From Sclerurus mexicanus (Eukaryota; Chordata; Aves; Passeriformes; Furnariidae), in assembly GCA_013396755.1 (NCBI GenBank), contig VWZF01002914.1:409831-473830 (forward strand): a stretch of DNA of 64,000 nt, in the 5' to 3' direction. A program made the translations under genes and the position numbers. Below the pieces are notes generated by a model. It saw only the letters and a program-made list of their open reading frames with translations, made no database searches and was not told the DNA's origin. Shown here one piece after another: positions 1 to 13,002 of this stretch (positions within the stretch are counted from its first letter, which is position 1; each line of letters opens with the position of its first letter).

Positions 1-3000
1 TTCAGAAAAGCCCTATTTCTGTTCTGTTTGTTGGTTCTGATGGCATTAATAAATGGGCAGTCAAATTGGTCCAGAAAAAAATACTCTGCAATTCAAAGCA
101 AATTGAAATATCTCAAGTTATGATCACCCAATGTAAAAGCTCTGGATATTTATGAAGTATTCCATAATCAACTACCTTGATAAAATATTTTATTATAACA
201 CCTAAACAAAAACAAAACAAAAACACCAAACAAACAAACAAACAAAGGGAAAAAAATCAGTCTGGAAATCTCCTTAATACTTAACTGCACAGGGCTGCTG
301 GGGTCTGGAAAGTTTTCAGATTGTTTCAAGAGTATCAAGGAGTGAAATTAGGAAAAGAAAAAAAAAACAAACAAACAACCAAAACAATGTTATCTGTATA
401 AAGAAAGAAAAACACCTCAGGTTTGGTTTATTGGTGATTTCTAACAGTTCCATGCTCCTCAAAAGGCATCTGATAGGTTCAGATGTTGTAATTGTCTGAG
501 ATGTTCTGTGGGAGAAAAAAAAAACCAAACAAAACAAGCAAAAAAATAAACAAAACCCAACCTACAAAAAATATTTATCAAAATAAGGAGTTTGGCTGTT
601 TGGCTACTAAATTATCTAAAGTTACCAAACATGCTCCCTTTCTTCAGGATCTGCCTACACATTAATTATCTCTGAGTAGAGCTTTTTCATGGCACAGGAT
701 AGCAGCCCCATTCCAAACAAGGATTTTCCTCAAAATTTGCTGTTCTTATTACTGAAATCCAAAAGGGAGAAACTGGCACAAGGTAGTGGAATAACAGCAC
801 AGAAAGGATTGAAACAGGCAACAGAGACCAGGCAGATATGTAACCACAGCAGGATATTGCCTTATAAAACTCCAGAATCCTTCCAGCACATAACCTGAGA
901 CAACTGAAAAATATGTCATGTATTTCTTGGGGCTGGTACAAATAACCTAAGACTGTCATCAGTCACTTTGTGGGAAAGCTTGATTAAATGATTTGCAATA
1001 TCTAGGAAACGTGTAGCACTATCAGGAAGATCATGCAGTATCCTTTTTCACTGCATTTGCCTTTAGGCTACTCTTCTCCCATACTACCCCAATGAAATCT
1101 TGTGCTTTTTATCAAATCCCTCCTAACAAAGAAAATCTGCGCCATAGACCCCAATGGGTTCTTCCATAATTTTTTACTCATGTGAGCACTGTGTTCTGCT
1201 TTTTATAGAGAGCAGGGAAGAGGTATTTCAGGAAAGGTAATGTGCAATGGCAGCCATCATCACATAAAGGATATATTCACTACCTTTCCTGACATTAGAA
1301 TATTTGATTCATAATCCTGGCATTTGATGTTGTTTTGGGGGCTCACTAAATCATTAATGAAAACAAGATTTGAGCATTTTTAGTAGTTTACATTGATTTG
1401 GAGTGGAAGGGCCTCAGTTGACTTGTGTAGTTCATGCATCCTGAAATAAACTAATATATACGATGGGTTTATATGTGTCTACATAGCTGGTGTCAAAGCA
1501 TAATGGCTATGCAATTTATTTTGAAACTTTGCTTTTTGTCTTCTAAAGAATCTTAATTCAGTAAATAATAATTACTAACTACTAAAAATACTTTTTCCCC
1601 AAAAAATTATTATTACACATATTAGTAATTAGAAATAATAAATCACCCACTCTTTTTCTCCAGCTTTTTCAAGTATTTCCAAATATTGCTGTCATCTTAG
1701 TTAAACTGATTCACCTGTGGCTTTCACTCAGACTATAAACTATAGCCTACTTTTGTTCTGACTTAAAAACACATTCATTTATCTAAGAATAAGACATGTT
1801 TATCACCTCAATAGCAAAAGAGCATTTGTGGACAATGATGCTTAGAAGTAATGGAAAGATCTGCCTGAGTGAGTATGCATGTCAGTGGACCCAAGCAGGC
1901 CATTTCCAATACTTTGGGAAGATATTCACGCCTCTAATGTGAACATCCTTTCACACACACAATTAGCAGACATAACAAGGCCGCAGCTGACCTCCAGGTA
2001 CACACAATTACAAGGCTTCCTCCAAAGCTGATGACCAAGTGACCACTGGCAGTGAAAGCCAGGGAATCAATGGTTATCACCGACCAACATGAGCAGGACA
2101 TCAAGGGAAAAAAGCACAGCAGCTGTCCTCTAAGAGCCTTCTCTTAGACCTTTACAAAAGAAGTGCAGCTTTGGTAGGATAAGCATATTCTCTCTCCAAG
2201 CTCTTCATAAATCAGAGTAGTAAAAAATCAAAAGTAGGGGCATGCTTTGGATCAGGTGTAGAGGACTTGGAGAGAGTCACTGAAGAAGGTGGAGAGAAGG
2301 AAGAAGTACTAAGGAAATAAGAGAGGAATAAGAGCTGTGGTTGCTGGGAAGTGACTGAGTGGACATCCTTATCTTCAAATTCATGTATGGGTGACCCAAG
2401 GAAGGGAGAACAACACTTCTCACTGTATCAGAGGTTCATAAGAGAATATAAGGAAGAAAACAGAAGGCACCTTATACCCTCTTTGTAACACATAGCCATA
2501 AAATACCTCACACCTTAATATTACAGATGAGGAAGTACCCCAGGAGCAATCAAAGAGTAAAGATCTGCCCTTTTTCAATTGTGCAGATCTGTCTTAGGTG
2601 ATTTGCACTCAAACTAAACTGCTTTTTTTGCATACAAAACTAAGGAGCAAGTCAAAGGTTTGACTTAGGTTAAGAAAAAGAAGTGCTTTGCTTTCACACA
2701 CATACAGGTTATTGGGTTAATTGACAATTCAGTCTCTGATCAGATTATGAATAAACAAATGTACCCATTAAACATAGTAGAATTTACACATTGTGAGACG
2801 GAGGTCAAATTAATTGGTATCCAGTAAGACAGAGTATCTTCATATCTACATGTAAATATGGAGGGAGACTAATTCTGTCCTAGTTTCTGAATTTTATGAA
2901 ATTTGATCCAGAATCATCTCAACTAACCAAAAAGTGTGCTTAACTTTTTGTAGACTCCAATCAGGTGATTAATTCTTCCTTATTTTTGTCTGAATTGGAC

Positions 3001-4544
3001 ATTTTTTGTCCACCATCTCACAGACATGAGACTTTTCAATGGATGAAATGAGATGATACAGCTATTGTGAACTATGACTATCACTATACAATTTCAGAGG
3101 CATAGAAAACTAGGGCATATACTGCAAATCCTAACACTTTGTCACAATGTGGCAATGAAACACAGTATGACTCTTCTGCTCTGAATGAAGAAGGGAAGAC
3201 AATCCTCACACTGAGGTGAGTACGGAGTCTTTTTCCAAAATGCGCTTTATTTCATGATGAACACAAAACTCACTTCTTATAGTATCTTGTTATCACCTCA
3301 GACCTTGACTAAAGCCAGACAGAAATTCCCGTTAGTAGCTGCAATCCTTTCAGGTGTTGAACCTCATCAGTGAGGAAGACACAATTCACCCCTTATTCAG
3401 ACCAGGGGAAATGAGAAATACCCCTTCTTTCACAAGGCTAGGGACAATTATTCAGCTCCCACAAACTGAGTGACACTGCCACACTTTTTCTGATGACTAA
3501 TTTCTCCATGTGCATTCTGCAAATAACTTCTTATCTGAGGAAATTAATTCTGTTTTCAAACCATGCTAGCTTTCCCAATTCCTTGCTAAAAATGGCTATT
3601 TACAGTCAGTATCACTTTGCCTGAAACCAGCTACAAGGGTGGTCTACTAATTAGGCTCTGCTTTCCAGAAAGAGCTTAATGAAAAAAGCAGTTTCATTTA
3701 GATAGGCCTAATTTGTGGTATTTTGCCATAAAATACCATGTGCTAATCAGGCTGCATCCAAAACTGAAATAATTACCTGTGATTTTGAACAAGAATGTTT
3801 TCAAACACTACAGGAAAGGAAATGCACGGTGCACACCTTTAGATATAGCCATTTTAAACTTTTTTTAAAGGCAAATTGAATTATTTTTATATACCCTGAT
3901 ATAAATTGTTAGTATAAGAAACTAATCTCTACAACCTCCTTGTAAGAGATAGGAATTTGTGTACCATCTGATAAGAGTATACATAAATACATACTTAAGG
4001 TAATGCAGCTTCTCAGGCAATTATTTTTCACTGAGATCTTATGCATAGCAAAGTTCCTTTATGTTTCATATCATAAAATTAAATTATCATTCCAAGCTAG
4101 AGTTTATCCACTTATCATTACACTGATAAAAGAGAAATTTTGACAGTGAATACTGGCCCAGATCAGAAATATCTTAAAATAAATCCATCTATAATTAATT
4201 GAAAAAACTTATTTAAACAGGCACATGTAATTCAGTTCTTTGTTTTTACCAAAGCTTATTATTTATTATTTTTTTTAAATCATGTGTGCACAAATATTGC
4301 TTCTTTTCACTTTTATTGCTACTTTATAGCATATTCTCAGGAAATAAATTTCCATTCATAACTTTTACAACCAGAATTGCATATGCAAATGACTGATTTC
4401 AAACATGAACTGGTTGATTGTACAAGAAAATTCTTACTTTCTCATGGCAAATGTATTACTTAGGAAAATCAGCCCAGTAAACATACAAAGCTTTTACATT
4501 ACAAATTTTAAAACTGAGCCAAGGCATATTCCTCGACAAAAGGA
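1..4544. other. AT-rich non-coding DNA, no gene seen
   Basis: No frame here looks like a conserved protein or a spliced exon. Visible structure is low complexity. A/C-rich tracts built from CAAA and CAAAA units lie at about 203-247, 359-385 and 518-562. A purine-rich stretch lies at about 2275-2335. The block at roughly 1860-2160 is less AT-rich than its surroundings, but I can assign no function to it. Confidence 0.6.
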
Positions 4545-4718
4545 AGCAAACACTGTTGATGATTCAAACTCTCAGTGGCGAGGTACTTAAAAGATGTGTA
4601 GGTGTGGCACTTAGGGACATGGATTAGTGGTGGACTCGACTGTGTTGGATTAACAGTTGGAGTTGATGATTTTAAGTCTTTCCCAACTAAAATGACTCTA
4701 TGATTTTGATTCTATAAA
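4545..4718 (+). mobile_element. CR1 LINE, 3' end fragment
   Basis: The sequence follows the 3' end of avian CR1 elements in the sense direction. It has the 'gatgtg-aggtgtggcacttagggacatgg' region, then a 'tggtggact..ggattaacagttgga' stretch, and ends in imperfect copies of the ATTCTATG-type terminal repeat at about 4693-4716. Only the 3' untranslated end is present, as expected from 5'-truncated target-primed insertion. Divergence is considerable, and the left edge is blurred (it could be nearer 4515 or 4570). CR1 copies make no target-site duplication, and none is seen. Confidence 0.88.
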
Positions 4719-7700
4719 CTATTCTTGTGTGAATTCTTTACCCAACAAAGACGAGACCACTGACAAACTCCTTTATAATATTTACTAAGGTATCGGAACA
4801 TTTATCTGGATGCAATCAGACACTCTACTAGGAGGTAAATTTTGTTTACAGTATCATACCTTGTCTCTATGCTAAAACTCTATAGCCAGTCTTTGCCTCT
4901 CTTCTGAAACAGTCAACAGAAGTTCCAATTTGCATTAATGGAAATGGTGCCTTGTGATGTCTTGCAGTGTGGGATCCAGTGTTCACTGCACAGCCAGTGG
5001 AAATGCAATCAATACAGTCAGATTCAGTTCAGGTCACATTAAAGTAGGTACTTAATATTAGGTAAAAATTTGCCCTTGTGCTCCACCGACTAGAGTAGGG
5101 TTTGCTTCATTTTTCACTCAAAGACATCCTGTGCTTTCTGAAATAGCACAGGGAGTTCTGCCTACCCTCCCTCTGACTCTCTCAAAGGGCACAAGTCTTG
5201 AACATTTTCTCTCATATAAGCCAGACCAACCCCACTGTTTTGAATACTTGGGTATCCCAGCAAGAAAAGTTCATAAGTGGACAATTAAATCAAATGCTAG
5301 AGCTCTATCAAAGATAATGGAAAGTTAGACATCTGTTGACATGTAGGTACTTGAATTTAAATACCTATGTTTTTCAACTGAGAGCTGGGACCAACCTTTA
5401 TTTTTTTCTTAGCCATCAAACTGACCTTTCATTCTTTCACATAAGTTCAGATGGATATGTGTTTTGAGACTATCACATGATAACTTGGCTTTGAGCAGAA
5501 ATTGATGACTTACAAAAATTTCCATGACTGGTAATAATCTTTTAAAGTCAGAGATTTCAGGCATTATGCTGCTTTTTAGAAGCATTGAAAGATCTTTTTC
5601 AAGAGCAAAAACATTATACAGAAATGCATGGAATCTACAAGCATAAAAAAACAAGGCAAAACCAAACAAACAAAACACTTGGAAGGATAATATCACTTTA
5701 AATATTCTGGACCTATTGACAGAAATATAATTCACTGTCATATTAAAAAAAAAATGAGGCTCATACTTAACCGAAAACAAATCTGCTGGTCAAATGAGTT
5801 GGTGATAATGTAATTTCTGGTAAGAAACAAAGTAAAAGCCTCCTGAGAGGCTTTTCTAACTGAATGTGGAGTAAGGCTGTGGAATAAGGAAAGGATAAAA
5901 ATAAATTCCTGCCTTGAAATAATTTTAAAAAGTTGGGAAGAATCATGTAGAATGGATGTGTTCATCACAAAAATATTCCTACATGACATTTGGGAAACTG
6001 GAAAGCACTGGTATTTTCCCCCTTTTCCTTTTTTTTTTTTTTTCCTCTAAATCTGCAGCACTGCATGCTGAAAGTGACCTACATCACTCTCCATACAGTA
6101 CATCAAATAACCCATTACTTAACAAATCAGTGAAGCACCTCTACTAAATGAAAGGAACCTATAGCTTTAATCCCACTTCGATTAACTTTGTTCTTCTCAG
6201 AAAGCAGACCTTAATTTATATCAATTTGCAGTAATCTTTACAAGAAGATTCTACTTTACTTACACATGCTGTTTGACAGCAAAATGAATTTTTCAGGCAT
6301 GTGGATACCCTATGATGGTTCCAATAAAAATTGCCCCTAGTAACAATGAAGAAGCTGAACACTTTCTGCCTGCTTAAATGATTTCTTTGGTTAGACAGAT
6401 GATGAGGTTTAACGATGTATGTTGTGAATTCTCTCCACTAACAAATACAAGTAACACTTTGATCAGTGGAAAGACCTCAAGGACATTTGGTACAGCCATT
6501 TAAAGTTTTCTGAACATCTCTGTAGACAGGCATTTCGTTACTATATTCAGTTATATCATTATACATCTCTGTGAAGGACCAATTGAGCTACATGTCTCTG
6601 AAGGACAGCAAAACAGCATGTTATTCTTACCAATGGGGAAACCAAGAAAAGGAGTCTTCAAGGATAATGTTTTAGAAGAGGGACAAACTAAAGATAATCA
6701 GTTAATTATATAATTAGACACTATACTTATTTTAGGTGCCCCATTTTTTTTTTTTGAAAACCCACACTTCTCAAGTTAGTTGATTATTTTTCATAAGTCT
6801 TATATCTGAGCGCAACTTATCAGGGTCTGCAAAGACCAGGTCTGCAAAGACAGTCAAACATGTATCTCTTATGTGTTTGCTTAAGTAAAGTGTGATTTAG
6901 AAGCTGAAGCAGAAATAGAGCGTATAATTTGTGCATGTACTTACTTTTGCAGAGTTAAATCCACATCCATAACAAGAAGATGCCAATGAGATGCTCAGAA
7001 GTACTGTTAAATTTTTCTCTAATCTCATAATGATCTGAAGCCACAGAGAATTGACATTTTTGCTGAATAACAACCATGAAACAAAGTCTTAATATGCCAA
7101 AATCATCTGGTGATCAAATGCCAGCAGATCAGCCAGATAATTTTTTTTTGCAAAAATAATTTGAGTGTGATAATCAAAAATTATGTGTATGTAAAACATA
7201 TATGTTGGAATATGTTTGGCAGCAGGAACAGACCACCTGTGAACTTGTTAGCATATACACAACACCCAATGATCCCATGAGAGGAAGAGTCAAAAAAAGA
7301 AGTGAAATCCCTGTTTTCAAGTTCGCATGCTAACATGAAACAGAGCCTGGATCTAGACTGTAAGTGCCTTAGCATTCAAGCTGTAAGACACACATCACCT
7401 CTGTAGCCTTCTTTATTCAAATGACTATTAAAAAAAATTGATTACCAAGTGGAACATCTGCAGCAGAAAGGACTGGGACAGCCTTACTCCAAAACAAATT
7501 CTTTCTGTAAACTGAGACATTCCCTGAAGCCTCAGAGATGTAGGTTTGAAATGTTGCTTCACCTCAGGCAGAACAGTACTACGAAACATATGTTTAGGGG
7601 GAGACTAAAGTAACCACAGGGCTTCAGGATATTATGCAGGTGAGGGAACGGTTGCTTATTTTCAAATTTCCAAGACTAATGACTGGACAGTCTTGAAACA

Positions 7701-10253
7701 CAACAGACATCAAGGATCCCAGCTTTTTGGGATGAGTAGAACCAGAGATCTCATTACCACCCATATTCAGGACAGATTTAGGTTGAATTAAACTTCAGAC
7801 TAAATTTAGATATCTGAGTCCAGACTCCTAATCAGTTGCTCACACACAGGTATCTAGTGCTTCCTAAAGTGTCCTTAGGTTGCCTGACCTCCAGCTGGTG
7901 ATTCAAAAAGGCAAGTCTTCTGTCAAAACTGCAGGCTTGATGCTTTTCACATTGTAACTCAGGTGTGTTAGGTGCCTATTGTGAGATAACTGAGCAGAAC
8001 CTTTTGACCATGCAATACAAATAGTCTAAAAAGCTGCTCACCTGACCAAGTGAAGGCATTTATTTTATGCTAGGGAGCTGAATGGCTCCCTAGAAATTGT
8101 TTACTACAGACTAGGCATTAAGATAACAAGTTTTATCAGAATTCTGAATGTTGCAAGATTTAGGTTCTGTGGCAGATTTATCCATGAAATTATCTGGCTC
8201 ACACCAAAAGGTTGCCAAAAATATCAAATAAATGAACTTGTTTCACAAAGCTGGAAAATGTGACGTCTGATTTGCAATTCTGTAGTTGATATAAACTCTT
8301 AAAGACACCAGTGAAATTAATAATAGGGAAGTTTTTTTCTAAACAGTCTTTCTCACAAACTGTTAAGCAAAAGGTACTCTCATAAAAATCAGCTTAGTAT
8401 TTGGGATTTCTAACAAAAGAAAAAGATGCCAGTCCTGAAATTCCCTTTTTATATAATTTTAGATTGTTTCCCACTGTGTCACACCATGAGCACATGTATA
8501 ATTAATGTGGCAGCAACAAATCCAAACATATGGATTTATATGTTTTGTGTTGGTCTTTGTTAAAAGGATAACATTCTGTACAAACACAAAGAAAGTCTTT
8601 TGTCCTTCATTCTTCCCTCCCTCTGGGGTTAGCACTGTACTAAGAGTAAAGTCAGACAGTTTACAAAGCTTTTTGCTGTTTGAATACATAGACATCAAAG
8701 GAAATACTATAATTCTGCACTGAAGTTTTATTTATACACAACCTTTTGCTGATATGTGGTCAATTAATTAAGAAGTGGGTATCTGACAAGTTTGGATAAA
8801 ACAATAAATATGGATATTGAGGGTTTTGTTTTTGTTTTGGTTTGTTCTGTTTTAAATCCCTCTATTTCATATATAGCTCAAGAAGGGACATCTCATTGGG
8901 TGTCTATCACTTCAAGAAACAACAATTCATTGCATTTCTATTTTGTTGCTTAAAAAACTATTGGTCAAACTTTGAGAAAAAATTGTAAGAAAGATAATAG
9001 GTATCATAATACCTATATTAAAGCAAAGATATTTTATCAAAGCTGTTAATGACAGGAGTGCAAACTGGCTGGGATGACACTCAAGATCCAGGAAGGAGTA
9101 TTTTTTAAAAAGAGGAAGAAACAAGAAACAGTCACAAACAAACACAAAGACAACCATGTAACAGTTTTTAGCAGCTCAGTTTTCATGTGTGAAGCCCACT
9201 GTGGGGCTCAAATGTGTTGGTAGTTAAAGTAGAGATGCACCCAAGCAAATTATAGCTTTCCTGAGGACAAAACAAGGGGGTGGGGGGAGTACCATGTGTT
9301 TAAAATTAGAAACTCTTCTCAAAGCTGATGATTACAGTTAAATATAAATGAGAGAATCCAGCCCATGACTGTCAAACAGAAACAGCTCCATAGCCCTAAG
9401 GGCCTTTCTAAAAACCAGCTGAGTTCTAGCCTGCTATAAGAAAGGTGATCAGTCACGCATCCCAAAATCATACAGGGGAAAAAATACTTAATAAGAGTCT
9501 TAAGATATTTGACCCAAAAGGTTTGATCTAATATTCTTTATATAATATAAAATTATCTTGCTTGACTTCATCAGAAGTCCCTGAGGAGCTATTGCATAGT
9601 CATTGCTACTCTGTTTTGTTAACTGCCCATTTTTTCCTCAAATGAACCTTGCTGAAGATGCCTACTCATTTCAGCTTTCAGAAAGGTCATTCCTGATTTT
9701 GAAACCATGGATGAAATACAAAAAAATACTGATATTCTTTGTCTGGCTTTTATGATTTACTCATTTCTCTGTTCACTTGTTCTTTTGCTTCCCTTCACTA
9801 CCCCTCTTTTTCCTTTCGGCTCATATTCATTTTGTGCATGGATGCCTGAGGAGAAAAAACAAACAAACAAACAAAGAAAAAACCAAAAAAAAATCAAACA
9901 ACTCAGAGATGCTTTTTCTCTTTTAACAAGTTAATGAAGAAATAATAGTCCAGGATGAAGCTATATTGCAAACAGAGTCTTTATCTGACAGATACAAGCA
10001 GCCTTGTCTCCTGATCAACAGCAAGATACCCAGCTAGAAATTCTGCCAACGATATTTCTTTTATTCAATGGATAGTCGTTCAATCAGTACAAAATACACC
10101 TCAGATGAGAAGGGAGCTAAAATTAATCAATCTTAAGTGATCTGAAAAAAATAAGCAAACAATGGCGGGGGGGGGAAGGCAAGCCAGGAAGCATATAGCT
10201 GTTTCCCTGATTGTTTGCATTTTTTTTCTCTGGTAATATATTGTCCAGTATAA
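4719..10253. other. Non-coding DNA with scattered simple repeats
   Basis: No gene is recognised. Contents include a T run at 6029-6043, a 15-bp near-perfect tandem duplication at 6824-6853, a perfect hairpin at 8070-8093, a T/G-rich tract at about 8821-8850, an A/C-rich tract at about 9857-9900 and a 9-10 base G run near 10166-10175. The block at about 7560-8050 reads like an old interspersed repeat that I cannot name (see findings). Confidence 0.55.
8070..8093. repeat. Perfect inverted repeat (hairpin)
   Basis: The left arm CTAGGGAGC (8070-8078) and right arm GCTCCCTAG (8085-8093) are exact reverse complements, separated by the 6-base loop TGAATG. No T tract follows that would suggest a terminator for a small RNA. 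No longer stem extends outward, so a microRNA precursor is not supported. Confidence 0.8.
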
Positions 10254-10258
10254 GTGAG
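10254..10258. repeat. Target-site duplication, left copy (GTGAG)
   Basis: GTGAG directly precedes the 5' TG of the LTR and is repeated exactly at 10839-10843, directly after its terminal CA. The 5-bp length is the one expected of ERVL-class integrases. Confidence 0.85.
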
Positions 10259-10838
10259 TGTGGTGGTTTAGTTTTCTTGGGTTTGGTCTGGGCCTTCTCT
10301 TGTAACAAGGTTATAACTAAGAAAGTATTCCACACCATTCCTTCATGTAATCAGGGGTATATAAGATGGGGAGTTTCCTCCCTCTCTCTCACTCTCTTAT
10401 TTTCATGTGCTGGGGAGGACATCAGGTCTCTGTGTCGGCTTATCTATGTGAGCTGAGGCCTATTGGAGAAACAGTTGTTCGGAGGTGGAGATCTCTACTG
10501 TTTCTCTTGAGGGAAGTTACTTTTGGTGAGAATTTATTGTATTAGTTACTTATTGAGCTTTTCCCTGAGAGTACGAATGTGTGTATCTGTTTTGTTTTGA
10601 CCTATTTTTGTCCCATTTCCCTTTCCCTTCCCCCTTTTCCCTTTTGGAGTTGCTTGGGGTTCTTATTCTGTAGATTCATAGTGTTTGATTGTATATAATT
10701 GTAATATATGTGAATATATATATATACTTTTACTACAGTTCTCTTTTGGGTTTTTTTTTTCCTTTTCTCTTGGAGGAGGGGGGGAAATCTGTGTGGCCAA
10801 CCAGTGGGTTTGTCAGGGAGCCAACCCAAACCTCCACA
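10259..10838 (+). mobile_element. Solo LTR, endogenous retrovirus (ERVL type)
   Basis: A 580-bp element starts TGTGGTGGTTTA and ends CCTCCACA. The outer TGTGG/CCACA bases are the inverted terminal repeat typical of LTRs, and an exact GTGAG duplication flanks it. A TATA box (TATATAAG) lies at 10358-10365, placing transcription start at about 10390, followed by a C/T-rich leader. Downstream are an AT-repeat (about 10708-10728) and a T-rich then G-rich stretch (10741-10790) before the terminus. I saw no canonical AATAAA. No internal gag-pol sequence lies next to it, so this is a solo LTR left by recombination between the two LTRs of a provirus. ERVL assignment rests on the 5-bp duplication and the TGTGGTGGTTTA start, both known from avian ERVL LTRs. 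The intact duplication argues for moderate age. Confidence 0.88.
10358..10365 (+). promoter_or_regulatory. TATA box inside the solo LTR
   Basis: TATATAAG sits 100 bp into the LTR, where the U3 promoter of a short LTR would be. A C/T-rich stretch starts about 15 bp downstream. Whether it still drives transcription cannot be told from sequence. Confidence 0.6.
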
Positions 10839-10843
10839 GTGAG
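10839..10843. repeat. Target-site duplication, right copy (GTGAG)
   Basis: Exact match to 10254-10258, immediately after the CCACA end of the LTR. Confidence 0.85.
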
Positions 10844-12489
10844 TTCATGACCAATGCCTGAGATTCACATTTATTCTTCTAAAAACCTACATGAAATCAC
10901 TCAAGCTATTGCTCTGGCAACTAAAACATCTTCACTGCCTTGGATTTATTTCATATTACAATCTTAATTAGCTCATATGTGCAAAATGTATTTCTGAATA
11001 CAAGCAGGTAGGGCTTTCAATGTCTCAGATACCATTTATTTTTCTCTTAGATATGTTACAGGACATAAAAAAAACCTGAGGGCTGCCTGAATGACTAGGT
11101 ATACTAGAACCTAGAGTTTCTACAAGGAAGATTTAAAGTCAGGAAGTAATAATAAAATCTCCACTGTGCAATTATTTATCTACAAGAATTCTTATTTGAA
11201 GTGAGAAACTAAACAATGACTTAAAAATAGAGAGGATGCTCATTGTTTCTACCAGCTCTGCCAACACATGGTGTCTGTTCTTTTTTTCTTTCCTTTTTCT
11301 TTTGTTATTTTTTTTTAGTTGCTGTTGGGCATTTTTTTATTATTTTTGTTTTGGTTGGTTGGCTGGTTGATTTTTATTTTGGTTTGTTTTTTAGGGACGT
11401 TATGTTTGTTTCTTTTTTGTTCTCCTAAAGATTATACCCCTAACAAAGCAGGGAAAACCTTTTGTATGATATATCACCAGGTTCTGAAAGACAAGAAACT
11501 GAAATGGGCTTTTTTTTTTCTTTCCCTCAGATCTTCTGCAGTCACTATAATCTTATTTGATCTTTAGTTATTTATTTTTCAGGCAGAAGTGATTTTTTTT
11601 TAAGCTACTACTGACCCTTTAAACTTGCTAAAGCGTTTCCCCTTGTTTCCAGATTTTAGTGATTTTAAAAGAAAAACATCTTCAGTTTAAACTGTCAAAG
11701 CTCATTCTCAGCCCAAAAGTAACTTAAAGAAAAATCAGAAATGTCTTCTTGACACTCACTAATTAGAAGTGACAAAAGACAGTGATTGGGAGGGTTTGAA
11801 GCACATAATTAGCAGAGCTTTATAATGAAGCAACCACAGCACATTGTGTGCAAATACAGTCTCCCTCAAACCCTCAGAATCAGCCTGGCTAATAGGAGAC
11901 AATGTTCTGATTTAAAAACATATACACATCTACCTTATTTTCTTTCCAGAAAAAGGAAAAAAGAAATAAACAAGAGACTGCAACTTGATACTCTGCTTGG
12001 CTGACAAGGAAGAACTTATTTCACCCATCAGTAGAGACTGGAAAGCAGGAAATGAAAAATACAGTGCAAAAATAAAACAGACAGTGACTGAAATTTTACA
12101 TCTGGACATGCTCAGTGATGATCTGCTAAGATTTTGGCAGAGCATAATGAAGAACCATCTTCTTTGTGACCTCACTGCACATTTTCTCTGCCCAGCTTGG
12201 CAGGCACATCTGCTCCTGGAAAAATTTGCATGAGGCAAATTTTAATTGAGTCACTGAAACACAGAGCCATGGTCTGCAAAAACCAAACAGAACAACTCTC
12301 CTTTTGCATCAGACACAGAGAGAAATACAACTCTGAGAAAATAATAATTAGTCTAGTAATGTAAAAGTATTTCCAATCTTTGTTTTACATATTTTAACTT
12401 TATCTCTTCCTCTTTCCACTTCTAAATTAATTGTTGTTCTTCCTCCTGTAACAGTATTATTTTTACAGCATACACAGATGTGCATCTTG
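10844..12489. other. Non-coding DNA with a long T/G-rich tract
   Basis: No gene is recognised. The main feature is a T-rich, T/G-biased tract at about 11280-11425, made of TTTT, GGTT and GTTT units. Short open frames around 11985-12233 do not resemble any protein I know. Confidence 0.55.
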
Positions 12490-12852
12490 CCCTATTAGAT
12501 TGCTCTGAGGGGAGACCTCATTGTGGTCTTCAACATCCTCATGAGAGGAACCAGACAGGCAAGTGCTGAACTCTTCACTCTCATGACCAGTGACAGGATG
12601 TGAGGAAAGGGCATGAACCTGATTTGGAGAAGGTTTAGGCTGGATATCAGGGAAAAGTGTTTTACCCAGAGGGTGGCTGCACACTGGAACGGGCTCCCCA
12701 GAGAAGTGGTCACAACCCAAGCCTGAGTTCAAGAAGTGTTTGGACAATGCTCTCAGACACACAGTGTGACTCTTGGGGTGTCCTGCGCAGGGCCAGGAAT
12801 TGGACTCAATGATCCTCATGGGTTCCTTCCAACTCAGCATATGCTGTGATCC
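12490..12852 (+). mobile_element. CR1 LINE, 3' portion
   Basis: Sense CR1 sequence runs from the end of ORF2 through the 3' UTR. It opens with 'ttgctctgaggggagacctcattgtgg', continues with the 'aggtttaggctggatatcaggg' and 'cccagagggtggctgcacactgg' segments, and ends 'ttccaactcagcatatgctgtgat'. Frames on both strands here (for example 12463-12858 minus) are shadows of the repeat. The copy is interrupted and non-functional. A second CR1 in the same orientation begins about 150 bp downstream. Confidence 0.93.
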
Positions 12853-13002
12853 TTCCAAAGTGAATGAATCTTAGCAATCAAGTTAGCCAGGATAATAACA
12901 GCATTAGTAAAAAAGCTGAAATTTCACCCTAATTCCAACAAATTGTCTCAGTAAAATGACAATTTCATCCTCATTTAAGGATGATTATCACTGGCATTCA
13001 GT

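Noticed and set aside
5409..5989. Minus-strand open frames of 123 and 83 codons
   Set aside because: They are Phe/Leu-rich from AT-rich DNA, with no conserved motif. I considered a DNA-transposase relic but found no signature.
11243..11567. Phe/Leu-rich frames that mimic a membrane protein
   Set aside because: They are translation of a T/G-rich tract; the hydrophobicity is a base-composition effect.
12463..12858. 131-codon minus-strand open frame
   Set aside because: It lies antisense over a CR1 3' portion and is a shadow of the repeat.
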